DNA from: JBBDMC01 sp963826055
Lineage (GTDB): Bacteria > Pseudomonadota > Alphaproteobacteria > Rhizobiales > Kaistiaceae
Direction: 5' to 3'
NCBI GenBank assembly: GCA_963826055.1
Contig: CAWGVO010000009.1
Location: 124,001 to 188,000, forward strand
DNA length: 64,000 nucleotides
The translations under genes and the position numbers were made by a program. This document shows, one piece after another, positions 54,942 through 63,933 of this stretch (its first letter is position 1; each line of letters opens with the position of its first letter). A model generated the notes under the pieces. The model ran no database searches. It was not told the origin of the DNA and was given only the letters and a program-made list of their open reading frames with translations.

Positions 54942-55730
54942 CTATGGCATCAACTGGCCGCCATTGACCTCGATGATCTGGCCGATGATGTAGCCAGCCA
55001 GAACGTCCGAGGCCAGAAACAGGTAGGCGCCGACACAATCCTCCGCAGCACCGATACGGCCTTGCGGAATGGTCGCCTTCATCGCCGCCAACTGTTCCGC
55101 CGTGCTGTACCGTTTATGAAACGGCGTATCGATGACGCCTGGCGACACGGCGTTGACGCGGATACCGTCACCGATCAGCTCCTTGGCCAGGCCACGCGTG
55201 ACGCTCGACACGAACGCCTTGGACGAGGCGTAAAGGCCGGCTCCGCCCGAGCCACCGTTGCGCGCCGCGATCGAGGTGGTGTTGATGATGAAGCCGCCGT
55301 TCTTCTTCAGCCACGGGATCGCGGCCTTGCAGGCGGCCAGCACCGAGCGCCCGTTGAGGTCCATCACCGCGTCGTATTGCTCGTCGGTCATGTCGGCGTA
55401 TTTGACCCGCCCGAGCATCAGGCCGGCGTTGTTGATGAGGCCGTCGAGACCGCCGAAATGGGCCGCCGATTCCTCGACGATCCGCCGCGTGTTGTCGGAC
55501 ACCGACACGTCGCCCTTCACGAGAAATGCCTCGCCGCCGGCCTGTCTCACGTCCGCGGCGACCGCCTCGGCCGCCTCCGCGCTGGAGTTGTAGTGGACTG
55601 CCACTCGCGCTCCCTGGGCGGCGAAGCCGCGGGCCACCGCCGCCCCGATGCCGGTCGAGGCGCCGGTGACCAGCACCGCCTTGCCCGCGAGGTCAGGAAT
55701 GGTCAGGCGTGTGGTTGCCGGCGCGTCCAT
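54942..55730 (-). CDS. Short-chain dehydrogenase (FabG-like)
   Basis: A 262-residue SDR with TGASTGIG, NNAGLM, the serine in NTTSIAA and YASSKAF (Tyr/Lys). HYNSSAEAA after strand two suggests NADP use. It stands alone, 198 bases before wecB and divergent from the GNAT gene. The substrate is not predictable; sugar alcohols or 3-oxoacyl groups are both possible. Confidence 0.85.
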   Translation of the reverse strand: MDAPATTRLTIPDLAGKAVLVTGASTGIGAAVARGFAAQGARVAVHYNSSAEAAEAVAADVRQAGGEAFLVKGDVSVSDNTRRIVEESAAHFGGLDGLINNAGLMLGRVKYADMTDEQYDAVMDLNGRSVLAACKAAIPWLKKNGGFIINTTSIAARNGGSGGAGLYASSKAFVSSVTRGLAKELIGDGIRVNAVSPGVIDTPFHKRYSTAEQLAAMKATIPQGRIGAAEDCVGAYLFLASDVLAGYIIGQIIEVNGGQLMP

Positions 55731-55873
55731 GGCTGATCCTCTTGGCTTTTTGGCGGAGACCCCGACCGTTTATGCCCCCGCGTACCCGACCCGCCAAGTC
55801 CCCTCGCCATTCTCCTTGTTTTTTTGCGCGATTCGGCGTCACATGCGCCGCTTGACGAGTTATCTACGTTTGC

Positions 55874-56413
55874 ATGAAGGGCATCAGAATCCACGACGCA
55901 GCTGTTGCCGATCTCACTGGCCTCGACCGGCTTGAGACGCAGGCATTCAACAGCGACCGCGTTTCGCCCCGCAGTTTCCGCCGCCTGATCGCGAGCCCCA
56001 GCGCCAGCCTGCGCGTCGCCGGCGCCGGTGACGCCGTGGCAGGCTATTCCCTGGTGTTCTTCCGGCGCGGCGCGAGTGTGGCACGCCTCTATTCCCTTGC
56101 CGTCGATGCGAGCGCCCGCGGCAGCGGCCTTGCCGATGCGCTCATGGCCGACGCCGAGCAGTTTGCAGCGCGGCGCGGCTGCCGCGCCTTGCGGCTGGAG
56201 GTACGCCCCGACAACCAGCCCGCCATCCGCCTGTATCGCCGTCTTGGCTACCGTCCGATCGGCGCCTACCGCGGCTACTACGCCGACGGCAGCGACGCGC
56301 TGCGCTTTGAAAAGCCGCTCGCCGCCGGCGACGAGGTGGACCGAAGGCGGCAACGCTCGCCATTGACCGCGCGCCAGGCGATCGCGGCGGCTTCCCGGCA
56401 GGCCGAGGTCTAG
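55874..56413 (+). CDS. GNAT-family N-acetyltransferase
   Basis: A 179-residue acetyltransferase using acetyl-CoA. The beta4-alpha3 CoA loop reads LAVDASARGSGLADALM, and RLEVRPDNQPAIRLYRRLGY is the typical C-terminal beta5-alpha4 unit of RimI-like enzymes. A basic tail follows. The RimK-type ATP-grasp gene starts 2 bases after its stop, a conserved GNAT/ligase pairing in proteobacteria, which suggests acetylation of the ligase substrate or product. Confidence 0.87.
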   Translation: MKGIRIHDAAVADLTGLDRLETQAFNSDRVSPRSFRRLIASPSASLRVAGAGDAVAGYSLVFFRRGASVARLYSLAVDASARGSGLADALMADAEQFAARRGCRALRLEVRPDNQPAIRLYRRLGYRPIGAYRGYYADGSDALRFEKPLAAGDEVDRRRQRSPLTARQAIAAASRQAEV

Positions 56414-56415
56414 CC

Positions 56416-57873
56416 ATGGCCGATTGGGTCATTCTGGTCGATTCCGCCAAGGACTTCCCCAACGCCGACACCCCGCACAAGGTCATCACCACCAAGGATT
56501 ACCTGGCGCGGTCGAGCCTGTTCCAGGGCGACCGGCCCAAGATCGTCAACCTCGCCCGCTCGTTCGCCTACCAGAGCCGCGGCTACTACTGTTCGCTGCT
56601 GGCCGAGGCGCGTGGCCACCGCATCATCCCGTCGACCGAGACCATGATCGACCTCGGCGCCCGGCAGCTCTACGCCGAGGCGCTGCCCGATCTCGACGAT
56701 GCCCTCGCCAAGGCGCTCGCCGCCGCCTCCGACAAGACGGTGCCGTCGCGCATCCTCGTCTCCTTCGGGACGGTTCAGGACCATCGCTTCGACCGCTTCG
56801 CCCGTCTGCTGTTCGACTGGTATCGGTGCCCGGTCCTCGAAGTCACGATCGAGAACGGCGGACGGCCCGAGATCCGCAAACTCGCCTCGGTGCCGGTGAC
56901 CAGGCTGTCGGCGGAAGAGCTCATCGTTTTCCACCAGGCGCTGCACAGCCACACCCGCCGCGAATGGCGCTCGAAGAAGGATCGCGCCGCGCCGCGTTAC
57001 TCCTTCGCCGCCCTCTACAACCCGGCCGAAGAACTGCCGCCGTCGAGCCTCGGGAGCCTCAAGCACTGGGCTCGCGTCGCCGAGAAGCTCGGGGTCGAGG
57101 TGGAGCCGATCACCCGCCGCGACCTGGCGCGCCTGGCCGAGTTCGACGCCCTGTTCATCCGCGAGACGACGTCGCTGCAGAACCACACCTACCGCTTCGC
57201 CCGCCGCGCCGTACAGGAAGGCATGCCGGTCATCGACGATCCCATCTCGATGATCCGTTGCACCAACAAGATCTACCTGCACGAGCTGATGACCGCCAAC
57301 GGCATCGCGGTGCCGCCGACGGTGATTCTCGCCGGCCCCCCCGACCTCGCCCGCGCCGCCGACGAGCTCGGCTTCCCGATGGTCCTCAAGGTGCCGGATT
57401 CGTCGTTCTCGCGCGGCGTCAAGAAAGTCGACAGCGCCGCCGCGCTCGCCGCCCTCGCCAAGGAATGGTTCGAGGACACCGACCTCCTGCTCGCCCAGGC
57501 GTTCATGCCGACCACCTTCGACTGGCGCGTCGGCGTTCTCGGCGGCAAGCCGCTGTTCGTCTGCCAGTACCTGATGGCCAAGAAGCACTGGCAGATCGTC
57601 AAGCACAGCGCGGACGGCAAGCCGAGCGAGGGCGGCTTCCACACCCCCTCCCTCGGCGAGGCACCGCCGGCGGTCATCGACACCGGGCTCCGCGCCGCCC
57701 AGCTGATCGGCGACGGCCTCTATGGCGTCGACCTTAAGGAGACCGCCGACGGCCTCTTCGTCGTCGAGGTCAACGACAATCCCAACATCGAGCACGGCGT
57801 CGAGGACCAGGCGGAGAAGGATCAGGTGTGGATCGAGCTCACCCGCTGGTTCATCGACCGCCTGCTGCGCTGA
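56416..57873 (+). CDS. RimK-type ATP-grasp ligase with RLAN N-terminal domain
   Basis: A 485-residue amide-bond ligase. Residues 1 to about 150 match the RimK-like N-terminal (RLAN) domain (KDYLARSSLFQGDRPKIVNLARSF region), and residues ~250-480 are the ATP-grasp fold with MVLKVPDSSFSRGVKK, LLAQAFMPTTFDWRVGVLG and the metal-binding VVEVNDNPNIEHG. Such proteins join an amino acid to a protein, peptide or metabolite; the substrate is unknown. It is translationally coupled to the preceding GNAT gene. Confidence 0.88.
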   Translation: MADWVILVDSAKDFPNADTPHKVITTKDYLARSSLFQGDRPKIVNLARSFAYQSRGYYCSLLAEARGHRIIPSTETMIDLGARQLYAEALPDLDDALAKALAAASDKTVPSRILVSFGTVQDHRFDRFARLLFDWYRCPVLEVTIENGGRPEIRKLASVPVTRLSAEELIVFHQALHSHTRREWRSKKDRAAPRYSFAALYNPAEELPPSSLGSLKHWARVAEKLGVEVEPITRRDLARLAEFDALFIRETTSLQNHTYRFARRAVQEGMPVIDDPISMIRCTNKIYLHELMTANGIAVPPTVILAGPPDLARAADELGFPMVLKVPDSSFSRGVKKVDSAAALAALAKEWFEDTDLLLAQAFMPTTFDWRVGVLGGKPLFVCQYLMAKKHWQIVKHSADGKPSEGGFHTPSLGEAPPAVIDTGLRAAQLIGDGLYGVDLKETADGLFVVEVNDNPNIEHGVEDQAEKDQVWIELTRWFIDRLLR

Positions 57874-57952
57874 TTTTGTCCGCGGCTTCCACCGCGGTTC
57901 CCGATCGCGTAAGAGCACGCCTGTCCGTTCACGCTCCCGAGCGATCCAGCCC

Positions 57953-59194
57953 ATGACGTCGGCCGAACCTGCGGTGCCCGAGTCCGCCCGTGGCGTACTT
58001 CGCCACCACGGATTCTTGCAGTTCCTGGCGGCGCGATCCCTGTCGACGTTCGCCATCCAGATCGTCAGCGTCTCGGTCGGCTGGCAGGTCTACGACCTGA
58101 CCAGCAGCCCGCTCGACCTTGGGCTGGTGGGGCTCTGCCAGTTCGCGCCCGCGCTGGTGCTCGTGCTCGTCACCGGCACCGTGTCCGACCGCTACAACCG
58201 CCGTGCGATCTTCGCCGTCTGCCAGGCGGTGGAAGCCGTCGCCGTCGCCGTGCTTGTCGCGCTGACGGCAAGCGGGACGATCGTGGTCGGCCAGATCTTC
58301 GCGCTTCTCGTTGTCTTCGGCATCGCCCGCGCCTTCATGAATCCGGCGGGGCAGTCGCTGGTGCCCAATCTCGTGCCGCCGGCCGACCTCGCCAGCGCCA
58401 TCGCGCTGTTTTCTTCCTCGTGGCAGATCGCGGTCATCGTCGGTCCGGTCGCCGGCGGCCTCCTCTACGGCGTCTCCGCCGGTGTCGCCTATGGCACCGC
58501 CGTGGTGCTTTTCGCTTTGTCCGCCCTCGTCGCCATCCTGGTTCCGAGGCCCGCCCAGAAGACCGCTCCCGAGCGGCCGACCTGGTCGACCGTCGTCGCC
58601 GGCTTCCAATACGTCTGGCGGGAGAAGATCGTCCTCGGCGCCATCTCGCTCGATCTTTTCGCCGTCCTTCTCGGCGGCGCCGTGGCGCTGTTGCCGGCTT
58701 ACGCCCGCGATATCCTCGTCGTTGGCCCGTTCGGTCTCGGCCTGTTGCGCTCGGCGAGCGGCATCGGCGCCATCCTGATGGCGGCCTTCCTCGCCGTGCG
58801 GCCGATCCGCGATCACGCCGGTTCGCTGATGTTCGTTGCCGTCGCCGTGTTCGGTGCCGCGATCGTCGTCTTCGGCGTCTCGACAGCCGTCTGGCTCTCG
58901 GTCGCCGCTCTCATCCTCGCCGGCGCCGCCGACATGATAAGCGTCTACGTCCGCGAGACGCTGATCCAGTTGTGGACGCCGGACGTCGTGCGCGGCCGCG
59001 TCAGCGCCGTCAACATGGTCTTCGTCGGCGCCTCCAACGAGCTCGGCGAGTTCCGCGCCGGCACGGTGGCGGCCCTGATCGGCATCGTCCCTGCGGTGGT
59101 GGTCGGCGGACTCGGCACCATCGCGGTAGCGGGCCTGTGGGCGTGGATGTTCCCGGTGCTGCGCCGCGCCCGCCACCTCGTTCGGCCCGAGTGA
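57953..59194 (+). CDS. MFS exporter (EntS-like)
   Basis: A 413-residue major-facilitator protein of about 12 membrane segments, close to the EntS/MFS_3 group of exporters. GTVSDRYNRRAI is the conserved cytoplasmic loop 2-3 motif, and FGIARAFMNPAGQSLVPNLVP fits this group. No siderophore genes are nearby, so the cargo is unknown. It starts 79 bases after the ligase gene and may be cotranscribed. Confidence 0.87.
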   Translation: MTSAEPAVPESARGVLRHHGFLQFLAARSLSTFAIQIVSVSVGWQVYDLTSSPLDLGLVGLCQFAPALVLVLVTGTVSDRYNRRAIFAVCQAVEAVAVAVLVALTASGTIVVGQIFALLVVFGIARAFMNPAGQSLVPNLVPPADLASAIALFSSSWQIAVIVGPVAGGLLYGVSAGVAYGTAVVLFALSALVAILVPRPAQKTAPERPTWSTVVAGFQYVWREKIVLGAISLDLFAVLLGGAVALLPAYARDILVVGPFGLGLLRSASGIGAILMAAFLAVRPIRDHAGSLMFVAVAVFGAAIVVFGVSTAVWLSVAALILAGAADMISVYVRETLIQLWTPDVVRGRVSAVNMVFVGASNELGEFRAGTVAALIGIVPAVVVGGLGTIAVAGLWAWMFPVLRRARHLVRPE

Positions 59195-59296
59195 CTTTCC
59201 GCCCGCGGCGCGGTGTCCGACCCAGGCCGTTCATACTTGGTTAACCATGATTGCGCGATGGTTGCGGCAACGCCGCGCCATTTCGGGAGACAGACC

Positions 59297-59440
59297 ATGT
59301 CGCCCTTCAAGACCACGGCGCTAGCCGTGCTGATCGTCGCCGTCGGGTTGATCGCCTCCATTCGCCTCGGCAACGCCGGGGTGCACGGGGGGCCGACCCC
59401 TTCCGCTGCCGCCGGGCTCCTTCTTCTGGTGGCGCCGTAG
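59297..59440 (+). CDS. Possible 47-residue membrane peptide
   Basis: A short open frame (MSPFKTTALAVLIVAVGLI at the start) with one hydrophobic segment and a good GGGAGA site 8 bases before the ATG. It ends just before a terminator-like hairpin. I know no homologue; it could be a small secreted or membrane peptide, or a chance frame. Confidence 0.4.
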   Translation: MSPFKTTALAVLIVAVGLIASIRLGNAGVHGGPTPSAAAGLLLLVAP

Positions 59441-59464
59441 GGCGCACTGCCGCGAAACGATTGA

Positions 59465-59493
59465 ACCCTGCCCGTACCCCGCGGGCGGGTTTT
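59465..59493 (+). terminator. Rho-independent-like terminator
   Basis: A stem ACCC-(T)-GCCCG pairs with CGGGC-GGGT around the loop TACCCCG and is followed by TTT. It would end the transcript of the MFS gene or of the small peptide frame. Confidence 0.65.
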
Positions 59494-59663
59494 CTCCTCA
59501 TTTGTCATTCAGCCGTCACCGCCGTCTTGTGGTATCGGTAGATGCCGCCCGACGGCGGCGGGACGACGGGGACAGGCAGGCGGCGTATTGATTTTCGCCC
59601 GCCCGCCCCTTCGCGTATTGCATGACGGGACGTTTCAACACACTCGCTCAGGGGAACACGCGA

Positions 59664-60758
59664 ATGATCGGAAAATTCATGGCGTCGGTATCGGCGCTGG
59701 CGATGCTCGCCACGTCCGTGGCGGCGAACGCCGCTTCGATGGACGACCTCGTTGCCGCGGCCAAGGCTGAGGGCCAGCTTACCACCATCGCGCTGCCGCA
59801 TGACTGGTGCAACTACGGCGGTCTGATCGACGGCTTCAAGGCCAAGTATGGCCTGACCGTCAACGAGCTGACCCCCGAGGCCGGCTCGGCCGACGAAGTC
59901 GAGGCGATCAAGGCCAACAAGGGCAACACCGGCCCGCAGGCTCCGGATGTCATCGACGTCGGCCTCGGCTTCGGTCCCTCGTCCAAGGACGCCGGCCTGC
60001 TGATGCCCTACAAGGTCTCGACGTGGGACACGATTCCGGCCGAAGCCAAGGACGCCGACGGCGCCTGGTACGGCGACTACTACGGCGTCATGGCGTTCCT
60101 GGTGAACGACGACATGGTGTCCAACCCGCCGACGAGCTGGGCCGATGCCGCCAAGCCGGGCGCGCCCCTGTTCGCGCTCACCGGCGATCCGCGCAAGGAT
60201 AACCGCGGCATCCAGGGCGTCTGGGCCGCCGGCCTCGCCATGAGCGGCGGCGACCCCGACAAGGCCTCCGCCGCCGGCCTCCAGTATTTCAAGGACCTCA
60301 ACGCCAAGAAGCAATTCGTGCCGATCAACGCTCGCGCCGCGGCTCTTGCCCAGGGCGAGGCTCCGGTCATCGCCGCGTGGGACTACAACCTCCTCGCCTG
60401 GAAGGACGGCTTCCAGGGCAATCCGAAATCGACGGTCATCGTGCCGTCCGATTCGGTCGTCGCCGGCGTCTACATCCAGGCGATCAGCGCCTACGCGCCG
60501 CACCCGAACGCCGCCAAGCTGTGGATGGAGTACCTCTACTCCGACGAAGGTCAGCTCGGCTGGCTCGCCGGCTACTGCCATCCGATCCGCTTCAACGACC
60601 TCGCCAAGCGCGGCGTGATCCCGGCGGACCTGATGGCGAAGCTGCCCGATCCGGCTTTGTACGCGAAGGCCGTGTTCCCGACGCTCGCGCAGCAGGACGC
60701 CGCCAAGAAGGCGATCTCGGAGGGGTGGGACACCGTCGTCGGAGCGAATGTCCAGTAG
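59664..60758 (+). CDS. ABC transporter solute-binding protein (iron/polyamine type)
   Basis: A 364-residue periplasmic binding protein. The signal peptide is residues 1-25 (ASVSALAMLATSVAANAAS). LVAAAKAEGQLTTIALPHDW, APDVIDVGLGF, WYGDYYGVMAFLVNDD and AAKLWMEYLYSDEGQ are typical of the Fe3+/spermidine-type extracellular proteins. GGGGAAC lies before the ATG at 59664. It overlaps the first permease gene by 11 bases. The ligand is not determined. Confidence 0.9.
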   Translation: MIGKFMASVSALAMLATSVAANAASMDDLVAAAKAEGQLTTIALPHDWCNYGGLIDGFKAKYGLTVNELTPEAGSADEVEAIKANKGNTGPQAPDVIDVGLGFGPSSKDAGLLMPYKVSTWDTIPAEAKDADGAWYGDYYGVMAFLVNDDMVSNPPTSWADAAKPGAPLFALTGDPRKDNRGIQGVWAAGLAMSGGDPDKASAAGLQYFKDLNAKKQFVPINARAAALAQGEAPVIAAWDYNLLAWKDGFQGNPKSTVIVPSDSVVAGVYIQAISAYAPHPNAAKLWMEYLYSDEGQLGWLAGYCHPIRFNDLAKRGVIPADLMAKLPDPALYAKAVFPTLAQQDAAKKAISEGWDTVVGANVQ

Positions 60759-61695
60759 CGACCAGACGACCGGCGAACTGGCGCCGATGGCCGCCCCGGG
60801 TTCCCCGGGGTCGGCCGCGGCGCCGCTTGCCCGCTTCCGTCTATCCGGCCTTCCGGTCACCCCCGGCCAGATCCTTGGCGTCGCCCCCTTCCTGATCTTC
60901 GCGCTGCTGTTCCTCATCGTGCCGACGCTCAAGCTCGCGGCGAGCGCCTTCTACGATAACAGCGGCAACTTCACCTTCCAGAACATCATCGACCTCAACC
61001 AGCCGCAGATCCTGAAGGCGTACTGGATTTCGATCCGCGTCTCCGCCGCCTCCGCCGCGCTGGGTGCCCTCTTCGGCCTGCTGATGGCGATCGCCATGAT
61101 CCGCGGCCGCCTGCCCCGCGCGGTGCGTTCCTCGCTGATGACCTTCTCCGGTGTCGCGTCGAATTTCGCCGGCATCCCGCTCGCCTTCGCCTTCGTCGCG
61201 AGCCTCGGCCGCCTGGGCATGGTCACCGTGGTCCTCAAGTTTTTCGGGTTCGACATCTACCGCGCCGGCTTCAATCTCCTCAGCTTCTGGGGCCTGACCA
61301 TCACCTATCTCTATTTCCAGATCCCGCTGATGATCCTGATCGTGGCTCCGGCGGTGGATGGCCTGAAGCAGGAATGGAGCGAGGCCGCCTCGACGCTTGG
61401 CGCCAGCACCTTCCAGTTCTGGCGTTATGTTGGTCTGCCGGTCCTGTGGCCCAATCTTCTCGGCACCTTGTCGCTGCTGTTCGCCAACGCCTTCGGCGCC
61501 GTCGCCACCGCCTACGCGCTGACCGGCTCCTCCATGAACATCGTGCCGATCCTCCTCTACGCGCAGATCGGCGGCGACGTTCTGCACAACCCCGGTCTCG
61601 GCGCCGCCCTGGCGCTCGGCATGGTCGTCATCACCGGCCTCGCCAACGTCGTCTATCTGGTCGTGCGCACCCGCGCCGAACGGTGGCTGACATGA
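60748..61695 (+). CDS. ABC transporter permease (iron/polyamine type), subunit 1
   Basis: A 315-residue inner-membrane permease with six hydrophobic segments and the EAA-like loop EAASTLGASTFQFWRYVGLPVL. A 38-residue proline/alanine-rich cytoplasmic N-terminus precedes the first helix. The binding protein gene overlaps its start and the second permease overlaps its stop by 4 bases. Confidence 0.9.
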   Translation: MSSSDQTTGELAPMAAPGSPGSAAAPLARFRLSGLPVTPGQILGVAPFLIFALLFLIVPTLKLAASAFYDNSGNFTFQNIIDLNQPQILKAYWISIRVSAASAALGALFGLLMAIAMIRGRLPRAVRSSLMTFSGVASNFAGIPLAFAFVASLGRLGMVTVVLKFFGFDIYRAGFNLLSFWGLTITYLYFQIPLMILIVAPAVDGLKQEWSEAASTLGASTFQFWRYVGLPVLWPNLLGTLSLLFANAFGAVATAYALTGSSMNIVPILLYAQIGGDVLHNPGLGAALALGMVVITGLANVVYLVVRTRAERWLT

Positions 61696-62486
61696 AGCGC
61701 GGCAACGCCTGGGCCTGGGTGATCTTCGCGCTGGGCACGTTCTATTTCCTGGTGCCGCTTATCGCCACGGCCGTCTTCTCGCTGCGCATGCGCCGAGATC
61801 ACCTGTCGCTCGATGCCTACATCTCGGTGATCCACGACCCCGAGTTCCACACCACCTTCACCTATTCGGTGGTCATCAGTCTGTTCACCATCGTCGTCGG
61901 CACCGTGCTCGTCGTGCCGGCCGCCTATTTCGTCCGCCTGCGCCTGCCGCAGCTCCGCCCGATCGTCGAGTTCGTCACCCTGCTGCCGCTCATCATTCCG
62001 CCGATCATCCTGGTGTTCGCCTACATCCGCATGTACAACACCAGTTCCTTCCTGCCGCTGACCGGCAGCGTCACCGGCACCAACATCCTTCTCATTCTGG
62101 CCTATACGGCGCTCGGCCTGCCGTACATGTACCGCGCCGTCGACACCGGCCTGCGCTCCATCGACGTGCGCACCCTGACCGAGGCGGCCACCATCCTCGG
62201 CGCCAATCAGTTCACCATCATCAGCCGCGTGATCCTGCCCAACATCCTTGTGGCGGTGCTGTCGGGCGCCTTCCTGACCTTCGCCATCGTCATCGGCGAG
62301 TTCACCATGGCGAGCCTGCTCAACCGTCCCGCCTTCGCCACCTACCTCCAGCGCATCGGCATGAACAAATCCTACGAGCCGGCCGCGCTTTCCATCATCG
62401 CCTTCATCGTCACCTGGGTCGCCATGGGGATGATCCAGCTTGTCGCCCGCTTCGCTCCCCGCACCGCCGCCGCGCAGCGAGATTGA
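61692..62486 (+). CDS. ABC transporter permease (iron/polyamine type), subunit 2
   Basis: A 264-residue permease with six membrane segments and loop EAATILGANQFTIISRVILPNI. It starts in the stop of subunit 1 (ATGA) and is followed by the ATPase 2 bases on. Together the two subunits form the heterodimeric channel. Confidence 0.9.
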   Translation: MKRGNAWAWVIFALGTFYFLVPLIATAVFSLRMRRDHLSLDAYISVIHDPEFHTTFTYSVVISLFTIVVGTVLVVPAAYFVRLRLPQLRPIVEFVTLLPLIIPPIILVFAYIRMYNTSSFLPLTGSVTGTNILLILAYTALGLPYMYRAVDTGLRSIDVRTLTEAATILGANQFTIISRVILPNILVAVLSGAFLTFAIVIGEFTMASLLNRPAFATYLQRIGMNKSYEPAALSIIAFIVTWVAMGMIQLVARFAPRTAAAQRD

Positions 62487-62488
62487 CC

Positions 62489-63574
62489 ATGTCCGACGAA
62501 TTTCTCCGCCTGGAAGGGATCAGCAAGAAGTTCGGCGCCAACACCGTCGTCCGCCATGTCGATCTTGCGTTCGCCAAGGGGGAGTTCGTCACCCTGCTCG
62601 GACCCTCCGGCTGCGGCAAGACGACGATCCTGAGGATGGTCGCCGGCTTCGAGCGGCCGACCGCCGGCTCGATCGTCGTCGATGGCAAGGACATCACCGG
62701 CCTGCCGGCCAACCAGCGCAAGATCGGCATGGTGTTCCAGTCCTACGCGCTCTTTCCCAACATGCGGGTCGCCGAAAACATCGGCTTCGGCCTCAGGGTC
62801 GCCGGGTTGCCGCGCGAGCAGGCGCGCACCCGCGTCGAGGAGATGCTGAAGCTCATCGGCCTCTCCGGCTTCGGCGAGCGCTATCCGTTCGAGCTGTCCG
62901 GCGGCCAGCAGCAGCGCGTCGCGCTCGCCCGCGCGATCGCCCCGAACCCGCGCATGCTGCTGCTCGACGAGCCCCTGTCGGCGCTCGACGCCAAGATTCG
63001 CGTCTCGCTGCGCGAGGAGATTCGCTCCATCCAGCGCGAGCTCGGCATCACCACGATCTTCGTCACCCACGATCAGGAGGAGGCGCTGTCGATCTCCGAT
63101 CGCATCGCGGTGATGAACGAGGGGCGGGTCGAGCAGATCGGCACGCCCTTCGAGATCTACAACTTCCCGCGCACCCGCTTCGTCGCCTCCTTCGTCGGCA
63201 CCCTCAACATCATGCAGGGGCGCATCGTCGATCCCGCCGCCGGCCGCATCAGCATCGACGATCAGGAGATCGTCGCCACCGGCGGCGTCGATGGCGCCGG
63301 GCGGGGCGATATGCGGGCCATCGCGCTCCGGCCCGAGGCGATCGTGCTAGATGGCGCCGGCGGCGACGATGGGCGCAACCGCATGCGCGGCACCGTCGAG
63401 GAGGTGAGCTTTCTCGGCGCCGTCGTGCGCGTGCGCGTTCGTTTCGCCGAGAGCGCCTTGTCGCTCGATACCTTCAACAATCCCGGCAAGCCGCCTCCGG
63501 GACGCGGCGATCGGGTCACTGTCAGCTTCGGTGCTGAGGACGTGCTGGTCCTCGACGGGGCGGCGCCGGTCTAG
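62489..63574 (+). CDS. ABC transporter ATPase (PotA/FbpC type)
   Basis: A 361-residue ATPase. GPSGCGKTT (Walker A), VFQSYALFPNM, LSGGQQQRVALARA, LLLDEPLSALD and VTHDQEEALS are intact, followed by a C-terminal TOBE-like regulatory domain (IALRPEAIVL, GTVEEVSFLG). It ends the four-gene importer operon and overlaps the convergent response-regulator gene by 4 bases. Confidence 0.92.
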   Translation: MSDEFLRLEGISKKFGANTVVRHVDLAFAKGEFVTLLGPSGCGKTTILRMVAGFERPTAGSIVVDGKDITGLPANQRKIGMVFQSYALFPNMRVAENIGFGLRVAGLPREQARTRVEEMLKLIGLSGFGERYPFELSGGQQQRVALARAIAPNPRMLLLDEPLSALDAKIRVSLREEIRSIQRELGITTIFVTHDQEEALSISDRIAVMNEGRVEQIGTPFEIYNFPRTRFVASFVGTLNIMQGRIVDPAAGRISIDDQEIVATGGVDGAGRGDMRAIALRPEAIVLDGAGGDDGRNRMRGTVEEVSFLGAVVRVRVRFAESALSLDTFNNPGKPPPGRGDRVTVSFGAEDVLVLDGAAPV

Positions 63575-63933
63575 GCGCGCGGCGGGCCGGGGCGTGCGGC
63601 GGCAAGCGCCTTCAGGATCGACGCAACGACGACCCAATCCTCGAACGGCTTGCGTACGACGATCAGCGCATCGTCGTCCCCGGCATCGGCATAACCCGTC
63701 ACCAGCACGCACGCGGTGCCGCGCTTGGTCAGATCATCGATGACCGGCAGCGACACCTCGCCCTTCAACTGAACGTCGAGAACACAGACGTCGACCCTGA
63801 GACCCGTCTCAAGGATCTGGTGAACGCCTGCGATCGAATTGGCCAGCACCACCACCTCCGCACCGGCCGCCTCGACAATTCTTTGCAGGTCCTGCGCAAT
63901 AAGGAATTCGTCTTCGACGATGAGGACTTTCAT
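63571..63933 (-). CDS. Single-domain response regulator
   Basis: A 120-residue receiver domain without output domain. The acidic pair is VEDE, the phospho-acceptor Asp53 lies in VCVLDVQLKG, the switch threonine in LVTGYAD, and the lysine in VVRKPFE. The ATG at 63933 begins at the first beta strand; a longer frame to 63987 exists. It resembles receivers linked to HWE-type histidine kinases. No kinase gene is visible before the window ends. Confidence 0.87.
   Translation of the reverse strand: MKVLIVEDEFLIAQDLQRIVEAAGAEVVVLANSIAGVHQILETGLRVDVCVLDVQLKGEVSLPVIDDLTKRGTACVLVTGYADAGDDDALIVVRKPFEDWVVVASILKALAAARPGPPRA

Noticed and set aside
57929..59176. A 415-codon minus-strand frame rich in Asp, Glu and Gly
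   Set aside because: Antisense to the MFS exporter, with no motif and no start signal.
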